A stretch of DNA of 64,000 nucleotides from Drechmeria coniospora. Its lineage: Eukaryota > Ascomycota > Sordariomycetes > Hypocreales > Ophiocordycipitaceae. Shown here piece by piece: positions 44,229 to 55,115 of this stretch (within the stretch, counting starts at the first letter, position 1; each line of letters starts with the position of its first letter). The position numbers and the translations under genes are program-made. The DNA is taken from assembly GCF_001625195.1 (NCBI RefSeq), contig NC_054390.1, positions 2,690,027-2,754,026 on the forward strand. Direction: 5' to 3'. Below the pieces are notes generated by a model. The model ran no database searches. It saw nothing but the letters and a program-made list of their open reading frames with translations, and was not told where the DNA came from.

Positions 44229-45797
44229 ATGGTCGGCGTCAGAGATCCTGCCCTCATCGACGACCACGTCAAGCCCCCTCCGAGGCCCGACTTCTCGGCC
44301 CGTCCTCCCCGCTTCCTCATCATTGGCGCCGGATCTCGAGGCCAGTGCTACGCCAACGCCATTGACAGCGTCTCCAACGGCGTCGTGGCCGCCGTCGCTG
44401 AGCCGATCCGTTTCAAACGAGACATCCTCGGCCGTAGGCATATATGGAAGGACGCCACGCCAACCGAGGCCCAGAGCTTCTCCCACTGGCGTGACTTTGT
44501 CGAGTACGAGCAGCAGCGTCGTCGCCGTGTCGCCGCGGGAGACGAGGATGTGCCCGATGGAGTCGACGGTGCCTTCGTCTGCGTCCTCGATGAGATGCAC
44601 TGCGAAGTCGTCGTAGCCCTCGCCGCGCTAGGACTGCACATCATGTGCGAGAAGCCTCTGGCGACGAGGCTCGGCGACTGCCTCGCCATGTACCGCGCCC
44701 TCAAGCCGCTGCAGGACTCGGCCGTCTTCTCCATCGGCCACGTGCTGCGCTACAGTCCCCACAACCTCATGCTTCGCAAGCTGCTCGTGGAGGACCGCAT
44801 CCTCGGCGACATCAACAGCGTCGTCCATACCGAACCCGTTGGCTGGTGGCACTTCACCCACTCCTTTGTCCGGGGGAACTGGCGCAACGACAAGACGAGT
44901 GCCCCCTCCCTCCTGACCAAGAGCTGCCACGACATCGACCTTCTTCTGTGGATCCTGTGTTCCCCTGAAAAGGCCGGCCAGGGGCATCCCCATCTGCCCG
45001 AGTACATCTCCTCGACCGGCGGTGTCCAGTTCTTCAAGAGGAGCCGCAAGCCCGCCGCCGCCGGGGCCGCGACCAACTGCACCCGCTGTCCGCTGGGCGA
45101 CTCGGGCTGCAAGTATTCGGCCAAGAACATCTACATCGGCGACACGGTCGGTCTTGGCCGTGGCAACACCAAGTGGCCCATCGACATTGTCGTGCCCGAC
45201 ATCGAGGACTACAAGACACACCAAGAGCGTGTCGCCGCCATGACGGCCGTCCTCGAGGAGGACTGGGACGAGTCGACTGCCGAGAAGGTGGTCCGCTCGC
45301 GCAACTGGTTCGGCCGATGCGTCTTCGAGGCCGACAACAACGTCTGCGACGACCAGTTCGTCACCATCACCTGGCCCGAGACCGAGCGGCCGGCCAAGCG
45401 GGTGACGTTCCACATGGTGGCCCAGACTACGCGTCAGTGCGAGCGCTTCTCTCGCTTCTACGGCGAACACGGCGAGATCTACGCCGATTCGCGCACCATC
45501 GTCTTCGAGGACTTTGCCACGGGTGAGACCAAGACGTTTGAGCCGCACCTCGAGGACCTTGGCCATGGCGGCGGCGACAAGGGCCTCACCCGCCAGTTCG
45601 TCCTCGCCTGCGACCGGGTCAAGAACCACGACTGGGCGGCGCGGGACTCGCAGAACGAGTTCATTGGCTGCACCCTAGACGAGGTGATTCGGAGCCACGC
45701 GATGGTGTTTGCGGCCGAAGAAGCCCGGGTCGATAACAAAGTTGTTCACTGGTCGCAGTACTGGCAAGACGCCGTAGTCAAGGTGGTCGGGACGTAG
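44229..45797 (+). CDS. Gfo/Idh/MocA family NAD(P)-dependent oxidoreductase
   Basis: 522 residues in one exon, starting at the ATG at 44229. The open frame runs 154 codons further upstream but that part looks like leader. Residues 28-41 (RFLIIGAGSRGQCY) are the Rossmann dinucleotide-binding loop. DEMHCEVVVALAALGLHIMCEKPLA, with Glu141-Lys142-Pro143, is the hallmark EKP motif of the family. SCHDIDLLLWI supplies the conserved HD segment near the active site. Family members oxidise or reduce sugars, inositols and related alcohols. This one carries an insertion with four Cys (TNCTRCPLGDSGCKY) and is longer than the usual 350-400 residues, a form common in filamentous fungi. No signal peptide is visible. 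The substrate is unknown. Confidence 0.85.
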   Translation: MVGVRDPALIDDHVKPPPRPDFSARPPRFLIIGAGSRGQCYANAIDSVSNGVVAAVAEPIRFKRDILGRRHIWKDATPTEAQSFSHWRDFVEYEQQRRRRVAAGDEDVPDGVDGAFVCVLDEMHCEVVVALAALGLHIMCEKPLATRLGDCLAMYRALKPLQDSAVFSIGHVLRYSPHNLMLRKLLVEDRILGDINSVVHTEPVGWWHFTHSFVRGNWRNDKTSAPSLLTKSCHDIDLLLWILCSPEKAGQGHPHLPEYISSTGGVQFFKRSRKPAAAGAATNCTRCPLGDSGCKYSAKNIYIGDTVGLGRGNTKWPIDIVVPDIEDYKTHQERVAAMTAVLEEDWDESTAEKVVRSRNWFGRCVFEADNNVCDDQFVTITWPETERPAKRVTFHMVAQTTRQCERFSRFYGEHGEIYADSRTIVFEDFATGETKTFEPHLEDLGHGGGDKGLTRQFVLACDRVKNHDWAARDSQNEFIGCTLDEVIRSHAMVFAAEEARVDNKVVHWSQYWQDAVVKVVGT

Positions 45798-46149
45798 CGT
45801 ATTTGGCGCCCGATTGATGCACCTGTGCCCGATGCGATGAGAATGAACCGTTGGCAAGCACGAGACATGAGAAGAAGAAACGTACAGCACAGTACTGTAA
45901 AACCTTTGCCTCCTTGAACACTCCTTACAGGGTGCGCACCGACATTTTACGCTCCACATGCTACTGCGAGCATGGTGGTGCTAGTATGCTCTCTATTGAC
46001 ATACATAAGTACAATTACAATAACAAGAAAGTGTCGGGGAGCAAGCAGTCGACTCTTGGGACCATGAAAAGCAACGCTGATATTATACAAGTCACACCCA
46101 TCGCTCTACCCTTGCGCCTCGGCAGTCGCCGTCCTCCATCGGCCTCCCC
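45798..46149. other. convergent 3' intergenic region
   Basis: 352 bp between the oxidoreductase and the Mid2-like gene, both ending here. No feature seen beyond 3' flanks. Confidence 0.5.
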
Positions 46150-47529
46150 TCAACCGAGTTCCGCTCGATTGGCTTCGTTTCCCAGAGGTGCATTCGTGGC
46201 AAGCTCCTGGGGAGGATGGTTCTCGGCGGCGGCGGTGGACATCGTTCCGTGAGGGCTCGAGGGCCAAGCATGCTCGCCTTCCGTCATCATGCTGGGGCTA
46301 GGGGTCGTATGTGGCGGAGGCGATCCCATAGAAGACAATGGAAAACCGGCAGCGCCGGGCTGGGGGTAAGCACCATGCGGAAGTGGGTACGGTTGTGCGT
46401 GCTGAGGGGTATATGGCATGTAACCACCATTGCCATTGTACATTTGCCCCTGGCTGTAGACACTCATGCGCGGGTCGTACGGGTGGAAACTTTGGGGGCG
46501 AGACTCATTGTGACCGTGCCCTTCCTGAAGGCTCTGCTGTGCTTGCTGTGTCATGGGCGGCTGGGTTGAGCTTGGGGCGCCAGACTTTGCTTTCTTCTTG
46601 TTGCGGCGGCGGATGAGCAGGAATATGCCGGCACAGATGAGAAGTAGGAAAACAACGCCTCCTACGACACCACCAGCGATGGCGCCGACTTTGGTCTTGC
46701 TGCTGCCGTTGTCGTTTGCCCCACCGTCGGCCGGCGCAGCAGTCGCCCCCGAGGTCACCACGCCGGAGGGAAAGCTGTGCGTCTTGGACCAAGCCGGGTC
46801 GTAGTCGAGGAGGGCAGCGCTGCCGGAGGAGGTCTGACAGGCCAATGCGGTGTAGATGCTACCGACATCCGATACCGAGCCGGTCCTCGTCATGAGGTAG
46901 GTGAAGCATGCGGGCGCTTCGGATGAGCTGTCGGCATGCATGATTAGCGGCAGTCGAACAACAGTCATGGCTGTCGACGATGCTCAAAGACGGTAGGGGG
47001 TAGCCTGGACGGAGCGTTGCACTCACCAGCAAACGGTATGGAAATCGGCCAAAAGTGCGCATTTGCCGGCCTTGGAGGCGGCATAGTCGAGGCAGACGGT
47101 TTGGATTCTCGTGCAGCGCTGGTTCGGCTGGCAGCAGCCGAGATAGCCATTTTCGGTGGCACATGTTGCGGCGTTGGCGACGCAAGTGAATGAGTCTGAT
47201 GAGATGTCTCCTGTTAGCAACCAGCTCGTTGACGTGCCGAAAGCATGGCATGCGAAGGACGCACTTCCGCTGTTGGCCACATAGCCGCATGTCGCCGGTC
47301 CCATCGTGTACCCTTCGAGTCGTGGCAGCAACTCCATGCGTGCAACGAGTTCTCTAGGTTGCGGCGCAGGCGTCGGCCTCGGCGATATTCCCATGATCAA
47401 CTGCTGCTCCGACATCTGTATCGAGCCCGTTTCCCGTGGCAGCATCCATGGTCGCTCTGGGCCATGGCCCGAGGCCACAGCTGGCAGGGCAGCGCCCAAG
47501 GCCATGAGGATGGCGGTGATTCGACGCAT
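46150..47529 (-). CDS. single-pass cell-surface membrane protein, Mid2-like
   Basis: Two exons, 47529-47027 and 46927-46150, give 426 residues. The N-terminal 20 residues are a signal peptide (ILMALGAALPAVASG). The extracellular part has a Cys-rich region of about a dozen Cys (TCGYV, SFACHAF, FTCVANAATCATENGYLGCC, VCLDY, KCALL), and the splice creates a CC pair at the exon join. A Ser/Gly-rich linker leads to a transmembrane helix at about 248-273, followed at once by RRRNKKK, placing the C terminus in the cytosol. The tail is Pro/Gln/Tyr-rich (YMPYTPQHAQPYP). This layout is typical of fungal wall-stress sensors and of many uncharacterised surface proteins with a Mid2-like transmembrane region. 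A wall-sensing role is inferred by architecture only. The intron is 99 nt, GTGAGT...CAG. Confidence 0.8.
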
Positions 47530-49997
47530 CGTGTACTCGTAGGCGTGTGTCGAGGCAAGACAAGACGACGTGAAGCGACGGCTGCTCGTCGTCGAGAAGG
47601 TCAACAACGCTCTCTCGAACACAGCAAGCAGGTCGGCGGTCACACACGACACACCATGGAACGAGAGGATGATGGGAGAGAGGAGGAGGCCTGCGTACGA
47701 TGGCGTAAGAAAAAAGTCAACCACCAAACGAATGGTGCTCGCGTCCAATACGGGGAAGGGGGTGGTTGGCGGGCGGGACCGTGATGCGATGAGAAGGATG
47801 GCCAGTACGAGGACTGGTCCATCGTCAGGGTCCGCCCAGCGGCAGGTTGTACGAGCAAGGCCGTTTCTCCCATGGCCCACGACGAGTCCAGCCAGCAGCG
47901 GCCGGCCAGAGGAGGAACGTTCGCGGGCGCTGGCTCATGCAGGAGTCATTCATTCATTACCAATGACGGATACTCAGCCCAGCAGCCACTCAGACGGCGA
48001 CCCCTGGCTCTCGGTCCTAGGCTGTGGCGCCGGCAAAGGCTGTCTCATTCCACCCATCTTTGCCAGCGACTTGAGCTGAACGCATTGTCCAATGTCAACT
48101 AGAGGTTATGCATAGTGGCCGCGGACCACTCGCTCGGTCGCTGGTCCTTTCCACCAACTGGGGCGCGCAGCCTCATTGTCTTCCTCGTGCGGTGTGCGGA
48201 GTATCAGTTCTGGGACGACACTCACACATACAATCCGCAGTCGTACGCGCGTACGGCCTGTTTGTAGCAGCTAGCGTACTCTTGGCTTCCATTGTGTAGT
48301 GTGTACGAGTAGTGCATGCGAAAGGTGTGTGTTCGAGTATTAGAGCAGGCGAAGACTGTCGTAGTAGCTTGCCGTTTGCTGAGTTGCTGGATCCATAATC
48401 TCAAGGCCAACTTGGTATGGCCGCACAACTGGCTCGAACCGATTGATGTGCATTCGCTGAGGCGACGTTATCCGACGGTCGGTCACGCAGGCATTCGAGA
48501 AGAATTCGGATAATCAAGCACTCATACAATTGATTGCCGCTATGCAGTACTCCGTAATTGTTCTGCTTCCAGGTTCTTCCCAATGAACTCCGTGTAATAA
48601 TTACAAGATTGTTGCCCTCAATGAAGTCAACGACGAGCAGGCAGGAGCCCCGCAGCGTGCTCCTCCTTGTTGGGACGAAACGACGGGAAATTACGGGTGA
48701 CTTCGTTCGGCCTATGGCATGCAGGGGTAATGACGAAAGTGGAGACAATCGTCCAGGTACAATTACATGCAGGGATCTTGGGCGAGGTATCTAAGTAAAC
48801 GGCCGTTTGGTGGCGTGCCTGTACCAAAGCACTTTGGTGCCGTAGTACCTGTACGGAGTACTTGGGTGTACATGTGCTGTTGTGCCCAGCACACTGAACA
48901 ATCAAGTACAGCACGGTACTGCCGCGCCTTCCTAGGCACATTCATGTGCAAGTGAACCTTCCTTCCCAAGTTCAAGTACGAAGGTACGGAGTAGATACGC
49001 AGCAATAATGACGCCATACCATACGCTAGTACTGTACTGACCGTCGTACTGTACTCCGTACAGTACTTGTACATGGAAGTTCAGCGCTAGGACGCAAGTA
49101 CAAGGACGCAGTCCTCCGTACATTATTGCAGTAGCAAATCCCGTACAGGGCACACCTAGTAATTATTAATACAAAACAGTGACGATCGGGAATTGTCGAG
49201 AAACGAGATCTTCGTGCTCACCCTAGCTAGTACGTGCGAGTAAGTGAACTTGCACTACGGAGTACATTACATGTAAGTAAGTAAGTATTCGTCCATGAAC
49301 AAGTATTAGTACTGCGTACTCTGTATTGCTCCGTCCCCCCTACACCACTTCAACCAAGTACGGTGATTGTACGGAGTACTTACACCTACATGGCATCCGA
49401 CGTACAAGTACGGCGTACTCTGGATATTTGGTGCATGTTCCGACCGCCATTTGTCAACTACTATCCAAAAATATGACCCAAGAATGTGACACGAGGGCAA
49501 CACTGTGTCCAGGACAGCCATGAGCCCTCCAAGACTGCTTCCCAGTAGTGTGAATTCACGTGACCACTGTTTCCTTGTCCCGTCCCATTGAGCTGCCCAT
49601 GCACGCCTCTCCGCAACACCAATGTCCAGCGAGCACGCAAGACAACAGGGGACTGGAAGGGCGTGTTCTCTGGCGCAGTCTGTGCAATGGAAGGGGGGTA
49701 AATATGTCCAGTATGGTGGAATTGCCCTCAAGGCAACTGTTGCTGGTCGACACAAATGATTCGTAAAGGCCAACGCGTTCCATGCTGTCAAGACAATTCA
49801 TATGTTTATCGACCGAGTGGGTTCGGAGGGAAGACAGTTTCTGCACCATCAGAATCGATCATAGGAATGCAAAAAACACACTCATTCGGGGAACCAAGCA
49901 CAAGCAGTATGAATGTGCCATGCATGATTGCGAAGGCGGAACAATATTCTGGCCACTGTAGAGTACAGGGTAGCCAAACTTGATGATGTACAAGTAC
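47530..49997. other. intergenic with GTAC island; no supported gene
   Basis: About 2.5 kb. The 47530-48100 part is the probable leader and promoter of the Mid2-like gene. GTAC and CGGAGTAC words cluster at about 48540-49400. A 161-codon minus-strand frame at 49306-49791 has no recognisable domain and I do not call it. Confidence 0.5.
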
Positions 49998-50981
49998 CTA
50001 GACGCTGCGGAATGGTAGCCTTCTTTGCAAGCCCCTCCACAAGAGCATATAATTCTCATCTTCACCCGGGTTTATTTGCTGCTGGCGCAATAAAAAGTCC
50101 AGCATGACGAGCCCACAGTTGGGCTTCCATTTAGCTTCCTTCAGGTCCCGCTTGATGTCGTCAACAGGCTTGAGAAAGAAACCGGCAATCGCATGAGGTT
50201 CACCGGGTTGGGGAACAAATCTCTCGTCGACCTCCAAGTCGAAGGTGAACCGGACTCCAGGTTCAAGCTGCCCCTCCTCCGACCCGGCTGTCGTGTCTTT
50301 CTGATCGTAAAAGGATATGTCTCGGCCCTTGGCCAACACACCTACCAATACGCCATTGGTAGAGACCCCGAGGGAGCTAATGTCGACGGTAAGCCGAGCC
50401 TCTTCCATGGCCTCTCGCTTCAGCGTCCTGAGCGGATCCATATCGTCCGTCTGGTCCATGGCGCCGGCGACGATCTGATCCAACTTTCCGGCATAAGTCA
50501 CGTTCTGCGACCGCTTCGAAACCCAAACATGCATACTGGGTCGCCCGTCCACCCTCTTCACCGTGTAGACATTTAGATGGACCCCGGTCGTGACGATTCC
50601 GAGTACCCCCCTTAACGGCGATGGCACTGCCAAGCCGGCCAAGTGCCTGTCCAGTCCGCGAATCGGGTGGTAGTCGACTTTTCTCTCGAGCCAGCTCGCC
50701 ATGCCCTCGATGACACCAACATTCCGCTCGCATAACCTGACAAAATGGTACCGGCAGGCATCTATAATGTTGTCGTCCGGGGCCACGATCGGAGTCAAGT
50801 AGACTCTGCGTTCCGACCTGGCGACCTGAAATCCGGACCCGCCCCAGCGTATTCGGGTCACCAACTCCGGCGGCATGTAGCCCACAGGGCCCTCGTTGTC
50901 GAGCAGCCAGAATTCCCAAAGGCCTCCGGCATTTTCGTTGAACTTGTTGCACCGAAGGATTACGTCGTAAAAGGACGACAT
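49998..50981 (-). CDS. Nudix hydrolase-like protein (thiamine-pyrophosphokinase-related, DUF4743 type)
   Basis: 327 residues in one exon from the ATG at 50981. The fungal family to which it appears to belong has an N-terminal DUF4743 region (WxxxFRNE-like segments; here RSERRVYL at about 56-63) followed by a Nudix domain. It is related to the N-terminal part of S. pombe Tnr3 and to yeast YJR142W, which hydrolyse oxidised thiamine diphosphates. The second half of the Nudix box is present (LKREAMEEARL, residues 187-197, with Glu193 and Glu194 as metal ligands). The first half is degenerate: the expected Gly-x5-Glu spacing is not met (VAGAMDQTDDMDP), so activity may be altered. No kinase domain follows. 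Cytosolic location is likely. GTAC islands lie well upstream. Confidence 0.82.
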   Translation of the reverse strand: MSSFYDVILRCNKFNENAGGLWEFWLLDNEGPVGYMPPELVTRIRWGGSGFQVARSERRVYLTPIVAPDDNIIDACRYHFVRLCERNVGVIEGMASWLERKVDYHPIRGLDRHLAGLAVPSPLRGVLGIVTTGVHLNVYTVKRVDGRPSMHVWVSKRSQNVTYAGKLDQIVAGAMDQTDDMDPLRTLKREAMEEARLTVDISSLGVSTNGVLVGVLAKGRDISFYDQKDTTAGSEEGQLEPGVRFTFDLEVDERFVPQPGEPHAIAGFFLKPVDDIKRDLKEAKWKPNCGLVMLDFLLRQQQINPGEDENYMLLWRGLQRRLPFRSV

Positions 50982-52933
50982 TCTCGCCGAGCGTGCTGCA
51001 CTAAACGCTTAAGGGTAAAATCCTACGCACATGCGAGGAAACTTGATCTCGGGTTAGAGAGATGTGCTAGACGGTGTACTTCCCCAGGTGGCTTGGATGC
51101 CCGCCACTTGTGTTCTCATCCCGAGAACGCATCATGCCACTGGTCGACCGACCGGCAAATTGGTACCTGCGACAACGAAAACGACGAAACACGACACTTT
51201 ATCACAGGTATCGGCTCGCCCCCTCATGCTGGTATGCAAAAGGGAGTAGTCATTCACCGCTGGCTATGATCGCCCCCAGCTACACCAAGACTTGTGATGC
51301 ATGAAGTCACAGCATGACGATCCTCGGGATGCCCGGGTCGGCAGAGTCCTCGTACACCCTAGTCAAGATGTGAACCTGTTCACAGCAAACTTCTGGCTAC
51401 CAGGTTCGTGGAACCCCCCCCAGAGCCTATCCACGAGTGCCCGCACTCGCAATGCTGCCAAGTTGCGGATGGCACGATAGCCAGAGGTTCCCTCCCATCC
51501 TGCAGTCCGCATTGGCCTCACGCGGTGCCTGCAGAGCGAGCCTTGCGTTTCGGCGCCCCCATCCCCTGCTGTACCGTCCACAGCGAATCGCGGTTCTGGG
51601 ATCCGCAATTGCTTCAAAGACATGGCTTGCTCGGTGAGCTTGGAACCGGAGAGCGCAAAAAGATGGACAAGATTGGAGTGGCGAGAGCCGCGAGACACAC
51701 CGCCGATTTCGGCACGGGCTCCGGGCAGAAGCCATCCAAATCCATGTATCTACACGCAGGTGGCTCAATTGCCGATGCCGCAAGAACGGAGCATCCGAGG
51801 ACTTCGCCGAGAACGCTTTGGCACCATGACCAGAGCGGCCTTGACCGAGTTCTGGATGGCAGCGTTGACGACGGTGTGTCGTGCTTTGGAAAGATCGAGA
51901 CCGTGCTACCAGGATGGAGAGGAACGGCCACGGTTTCCACCACCAAGGGTCTGTCTGGACTGAAATTCTGTCGCACTTTTGCCGAGCGAATGATATTGCA
52001 TGGGAGACTCAATGAGTTGCCGGAGCTTGCTTGGCTTTTACATGTACGCGCGGGGATGAACTCTGGCCTGTCACGGAACGCGGCATCCGACGATCCGTGA
52101 CCATTTTAGCTCTACTTACGTGACTATCGTGGGAGTTTGTTCGAATATCTGCATCAGATTCACGTCGTTCAAATGCAGCTTCTAGAGGCATCGCCAACCT
52201 TGGCAACTTCACACCCGTACCGCTAACTTGTAAGCATATCTTTCTCCGATGGAAATTACATGTAAATTCCAGAGGCTATTCTATGCGTATTGGGACCTGT
52301 GCGCAGAGGAACAACGGTGCATGCAGTAGAATTACATGTAATGCTCTTGCCACCAAGTATGGGAATGCAAGATGTACATGTACTGTGCATGTACGCACAC
52401 GAACAAGTAGGCGTACAAGTACATGTACGCACACGTACAAGTAGGTGTACAAGTACATGTATTAGCACTGTCCATGTCATACTTGGTTCCATTCACTCTG
52501 ATGGTATTATAACAACTAATTACTCTGTCCTGAGGTAAGTATGATATTACACTTGTATATGTACTTGCACAGGTACTCCCTACAGTGCTTGTATTACTGT
52601 CAAGAGGCTGGCTACAAGTTCTCCGTACGGAGTACTTGCATACTTAACGGAGGACTGTACTCCGTACTCAGTACTTGATTTTAGTCTACTGTAGTATTAC
52701 AAGTACAAGTACTCCGTACAGTACAAGTAATACGGAGCACTCCGTAAGTACTGTTCTCAGCAACGCCGAGATTGTTAGCATAATTATCCAAACTTGATTG
52801 GCCATATCTCGATTACCTAATCGCCGTGTGCCTTCCGCCGACAACCTCACTTTCGAACCATCCATCCAGCAAGCAACCTCCTCCCGTCGTCCTGATCCGG
52901 CCAGCCTCAATTGACGACATCAGCCCTGCAACC
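50982..52933. other. intergenic with overlapping orphan frames and GTAC island
   Basis: Nearly 2 kb. Bases 51360-52100 hold overlapping open frames on both strands (230 codons plus, 132 codons minus) with no recognised domain. They could be a decayed gene or a spurious GC-rich frame. A GTAC/CGGAGTAC island covers about 52240-52790, ending just before the complex I subunit gene. Confidence 0.5.
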
Positions 52934-53611
52934 ATGTTCGCCGCACGACGGAGGGCCGGCCAAATTGCCCACCGGCTGCAGCGGACGACTCGAAGCTACG
53001 CCTCCGATGCCCACAGCCATCACAAACCCGCCGAGGTCAACGAGTCGTTCGGGGTACGGACCTGCTGCCACCCATGCTACCCCTTCCTTGAATCGTTTGT
53101 GTCGGCTATTTCGATGGATACGATGCTAATGCTCGTCTTTCAACCCGCAGAAAGGATCCATCGCCACCGTTGGGCTGTTCTTCGGCGGCGTGCTGTTCTA
53201 CCAGTTTACCCCCAAGAAGGACGAGGAATCGTCTTTGACCAACTTTATCAGCAAGTATACCTCACGGGCAGAAGACTGGGAAGAGATCAACGCGCTGCAT
53301 ACGAAGGCTATGGAGCAGGCCGGCTTTGACCGCAATCTGTTCGAGAATGCCTCCAACAAGCACAGATTCGTTGACGTCGCATACCCCGAGTATGTCCCGT
53401 CCACCGACCCGTTCACTCTTGTCCTGTGCCGAATTGATCAGAGTTCAAAGCCAAATACTGACCTCGCTATAGAGCTTTTCAGTCACACGCGCCGCGGAAT
53501 ATCCAAGCCGGTCATCTCATGCACCTCGACAGTGTCGTGGAGCACTACAGGCAGCAGCATTTAAAGGACGAGGATCGTAAGGCGAAGAAGCTTGCGGCGC
53601 AAAAGGAGTAG
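52934..53611 (+). CDS. mitochondrial NADH:ubiquinone oxidoreductase 17.8 kDa subunit (complex I)
   Basis: Three exons, 52934-53053, 53151-53389 and 53473-53611, give 165 residues. The product matches the accessory 17.8 kDa subunit of fungal complex I in the inner mitochondrial membrane. Residues 1-24 are a basic, Arg-rich presequence (MFAARRRAGQIAHRLQRTTR followed by SYAS) fit for import. A hydrophobic segment near 44-60 (IATVGLFFGGVLFYQF) is the predicted membrane helix. The region after it is charged (PKKDEESS), followed by a conserved stretch ending EAFQSHAPRNIQAGH at the second splice. The C terminus is a Lys/Glu-rich helix. Both joins restore conserved sequence (SFG-KGS and YPE-AFQ). It is convergent with RPS15. 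Confidence 0.85.
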
Positions 53612-54367
53612 GGAGAGGGTGGTGGCGCACGGCTTTAGTTATGCCGCAGAGCGGTGATGAATCTAGCCTGTGGAAAGACTACCAGTGACCTTGTTGGTGA
53701 ACCTGATTTTCCTCATATTCTGATCCTTACGTTGTGCATTTGTTCTCATGCGGTTAGTCTGTCGAATCAATCATTCTTCATTCTGCGTCGTATGAAGTGT
53801 TCAAGATGGGAATGCAAACCCGCTGTTCTTCACCCAGGTGGCCGTCATGACCTTTGTTCATCATGTCGTTTCGAGCCCCCAGTGGCTGGATCACGCGCGG
53901 GTACTGCATTCAAGACAGGCCATTGGTGGTCGTCTCTAGAGCTTCTCCCGCCATCAGGGATGCGCATCTCGGTTGAGACAGATTTGCTGCCGAAACAAGT
54001 TTCATGCCATTCTCGAATCGGATTCGAGAGCTTGTCACGACAGGACAACAGATCACAACAGCAGCACAACAACGGTGGCGATGGATCCGGCGAGGTGACG
54101 TGCCTTCATAATACGCGACCTCGAACGAAAAACATGGCTGTTGGCAACAACACTTCGGCGGCAAACACGTTGCACTTCATCAATCTGATGAGGGGACACG
54201 GCTGGCAGAAACGAATTGCGATGAAAAGAGGACAATGCTCCTGTATTGTACTATCATGGTACCCATTGTCATCAGTAGCTAGTAGAGGCATCGCCCCTCT
54301 ACCAAACCCATTCCTGTTCGCCCGTAAATGTCCGTGAATGCAGAAACCACCCAAGACCGCAACCTTC
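53612..54367. other. convergent 3' intergenic region
   Basis: 756 bp between the stops of the complex I subunit and RPS15. A 227-codon plus-strand frame here has no recognisable domain and no conserved pattern. No GTAC islands. Confidence 0.5.
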
Positions 54368-55115
54368 TTACTTGAGGGGGATGAAACGAGACGAATGTGT
54401 GGCACCGATACCGGGTCGACCGTGCTTGACGGGCTTGCTGCGAAGGGGTCAGGGTCTGTTCGTTGACGGCACAGGGTCAGTTGGGACACGTACTATGAGA
54501 TAGAGAACTCGGCCAGGTAGTGGCCAACCATCTCCGGCTTGATCTCCACCTGGTTGAACTCCTTGCCGGAGTAAATGCCGATGACGCTGCCAATCATTTC
54601 GGGGACGACGATCATGTCACGGAGGTGAGTCTTGACGAGATCGGGCTTCTCGTTGGGCTTGGCCTCCTGCTTGGCCTTTCGGAGCTTCTTGATGAGGCCC
54701 ATGGGGCGGCGCTTCAGGCCACGGTTGATCCTGCGACGGGCACGGGCGTGAACGACATCGCGCAGCTGGTCGGAGCTGAGGTCGAGGAGGCTGAACGTGG
54801 ACCAACAGTCAGCATGACTTGTTTCAAGATTCAATATCCCCCCCTTCACCACTGGGCTGCTGTCGGGTTTGCCGTCTCATCTGGGTCGCGAGGGAAAATC
54901 TCCGGCAAACGTACTTGTCAAGGTCAATTCCTCGGTAGGAGAACTTGCGGAACGCTCTTCTCTTCTTGAGCTCAGCGGCCTCCTCGGCGTTCTGCAAGCC
55001 GACAGTCAGCATCATCATCCATCGGCCCATCATCGATTGCCTAGGCGAAGCCGTCGTTCGCCATAGCCGACAGTGTTGATCGTTCCAGGAGCACACGTAC
55101 GTATTCGTCAGCCAT
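54368..55115 (-). CDS. RPS15: 40S ribosomal protein S15 (uS19)
   Basis: Four exons, 55115-55101, 54991-54915, 54790-54494 and 54437-54368, give 152 residues, the standard size. uS19 sits in the head of the small ribosomal subunit near the decoding region and its C-terminal tail approaches the P-site tRNA. The sequence shows [58 protein letters not shown] and the invariant tail [22 protein letters not shown] split over two pieces. Exon 1 is only 15 nt (MADEY). Introns are 109, 124 and 56 nt; the first and third use GTACGT donors in front of conserved joins. It is surrounded by other housekeeping genes and is convergent with the complex I subunit. Confidence 0.95.

Noticed and set aside
44628..45629. 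333-codon minus-strand frame
   Set aside because: Antisense shadow of the Gfo/Idh/MocA oxidoreductase gene.
49306..49791. 161-codon minus-strand frame
   Set aside because: No domain, no splice-supported extension and no recognisable family. Part of it consists of GTAC-word translation.
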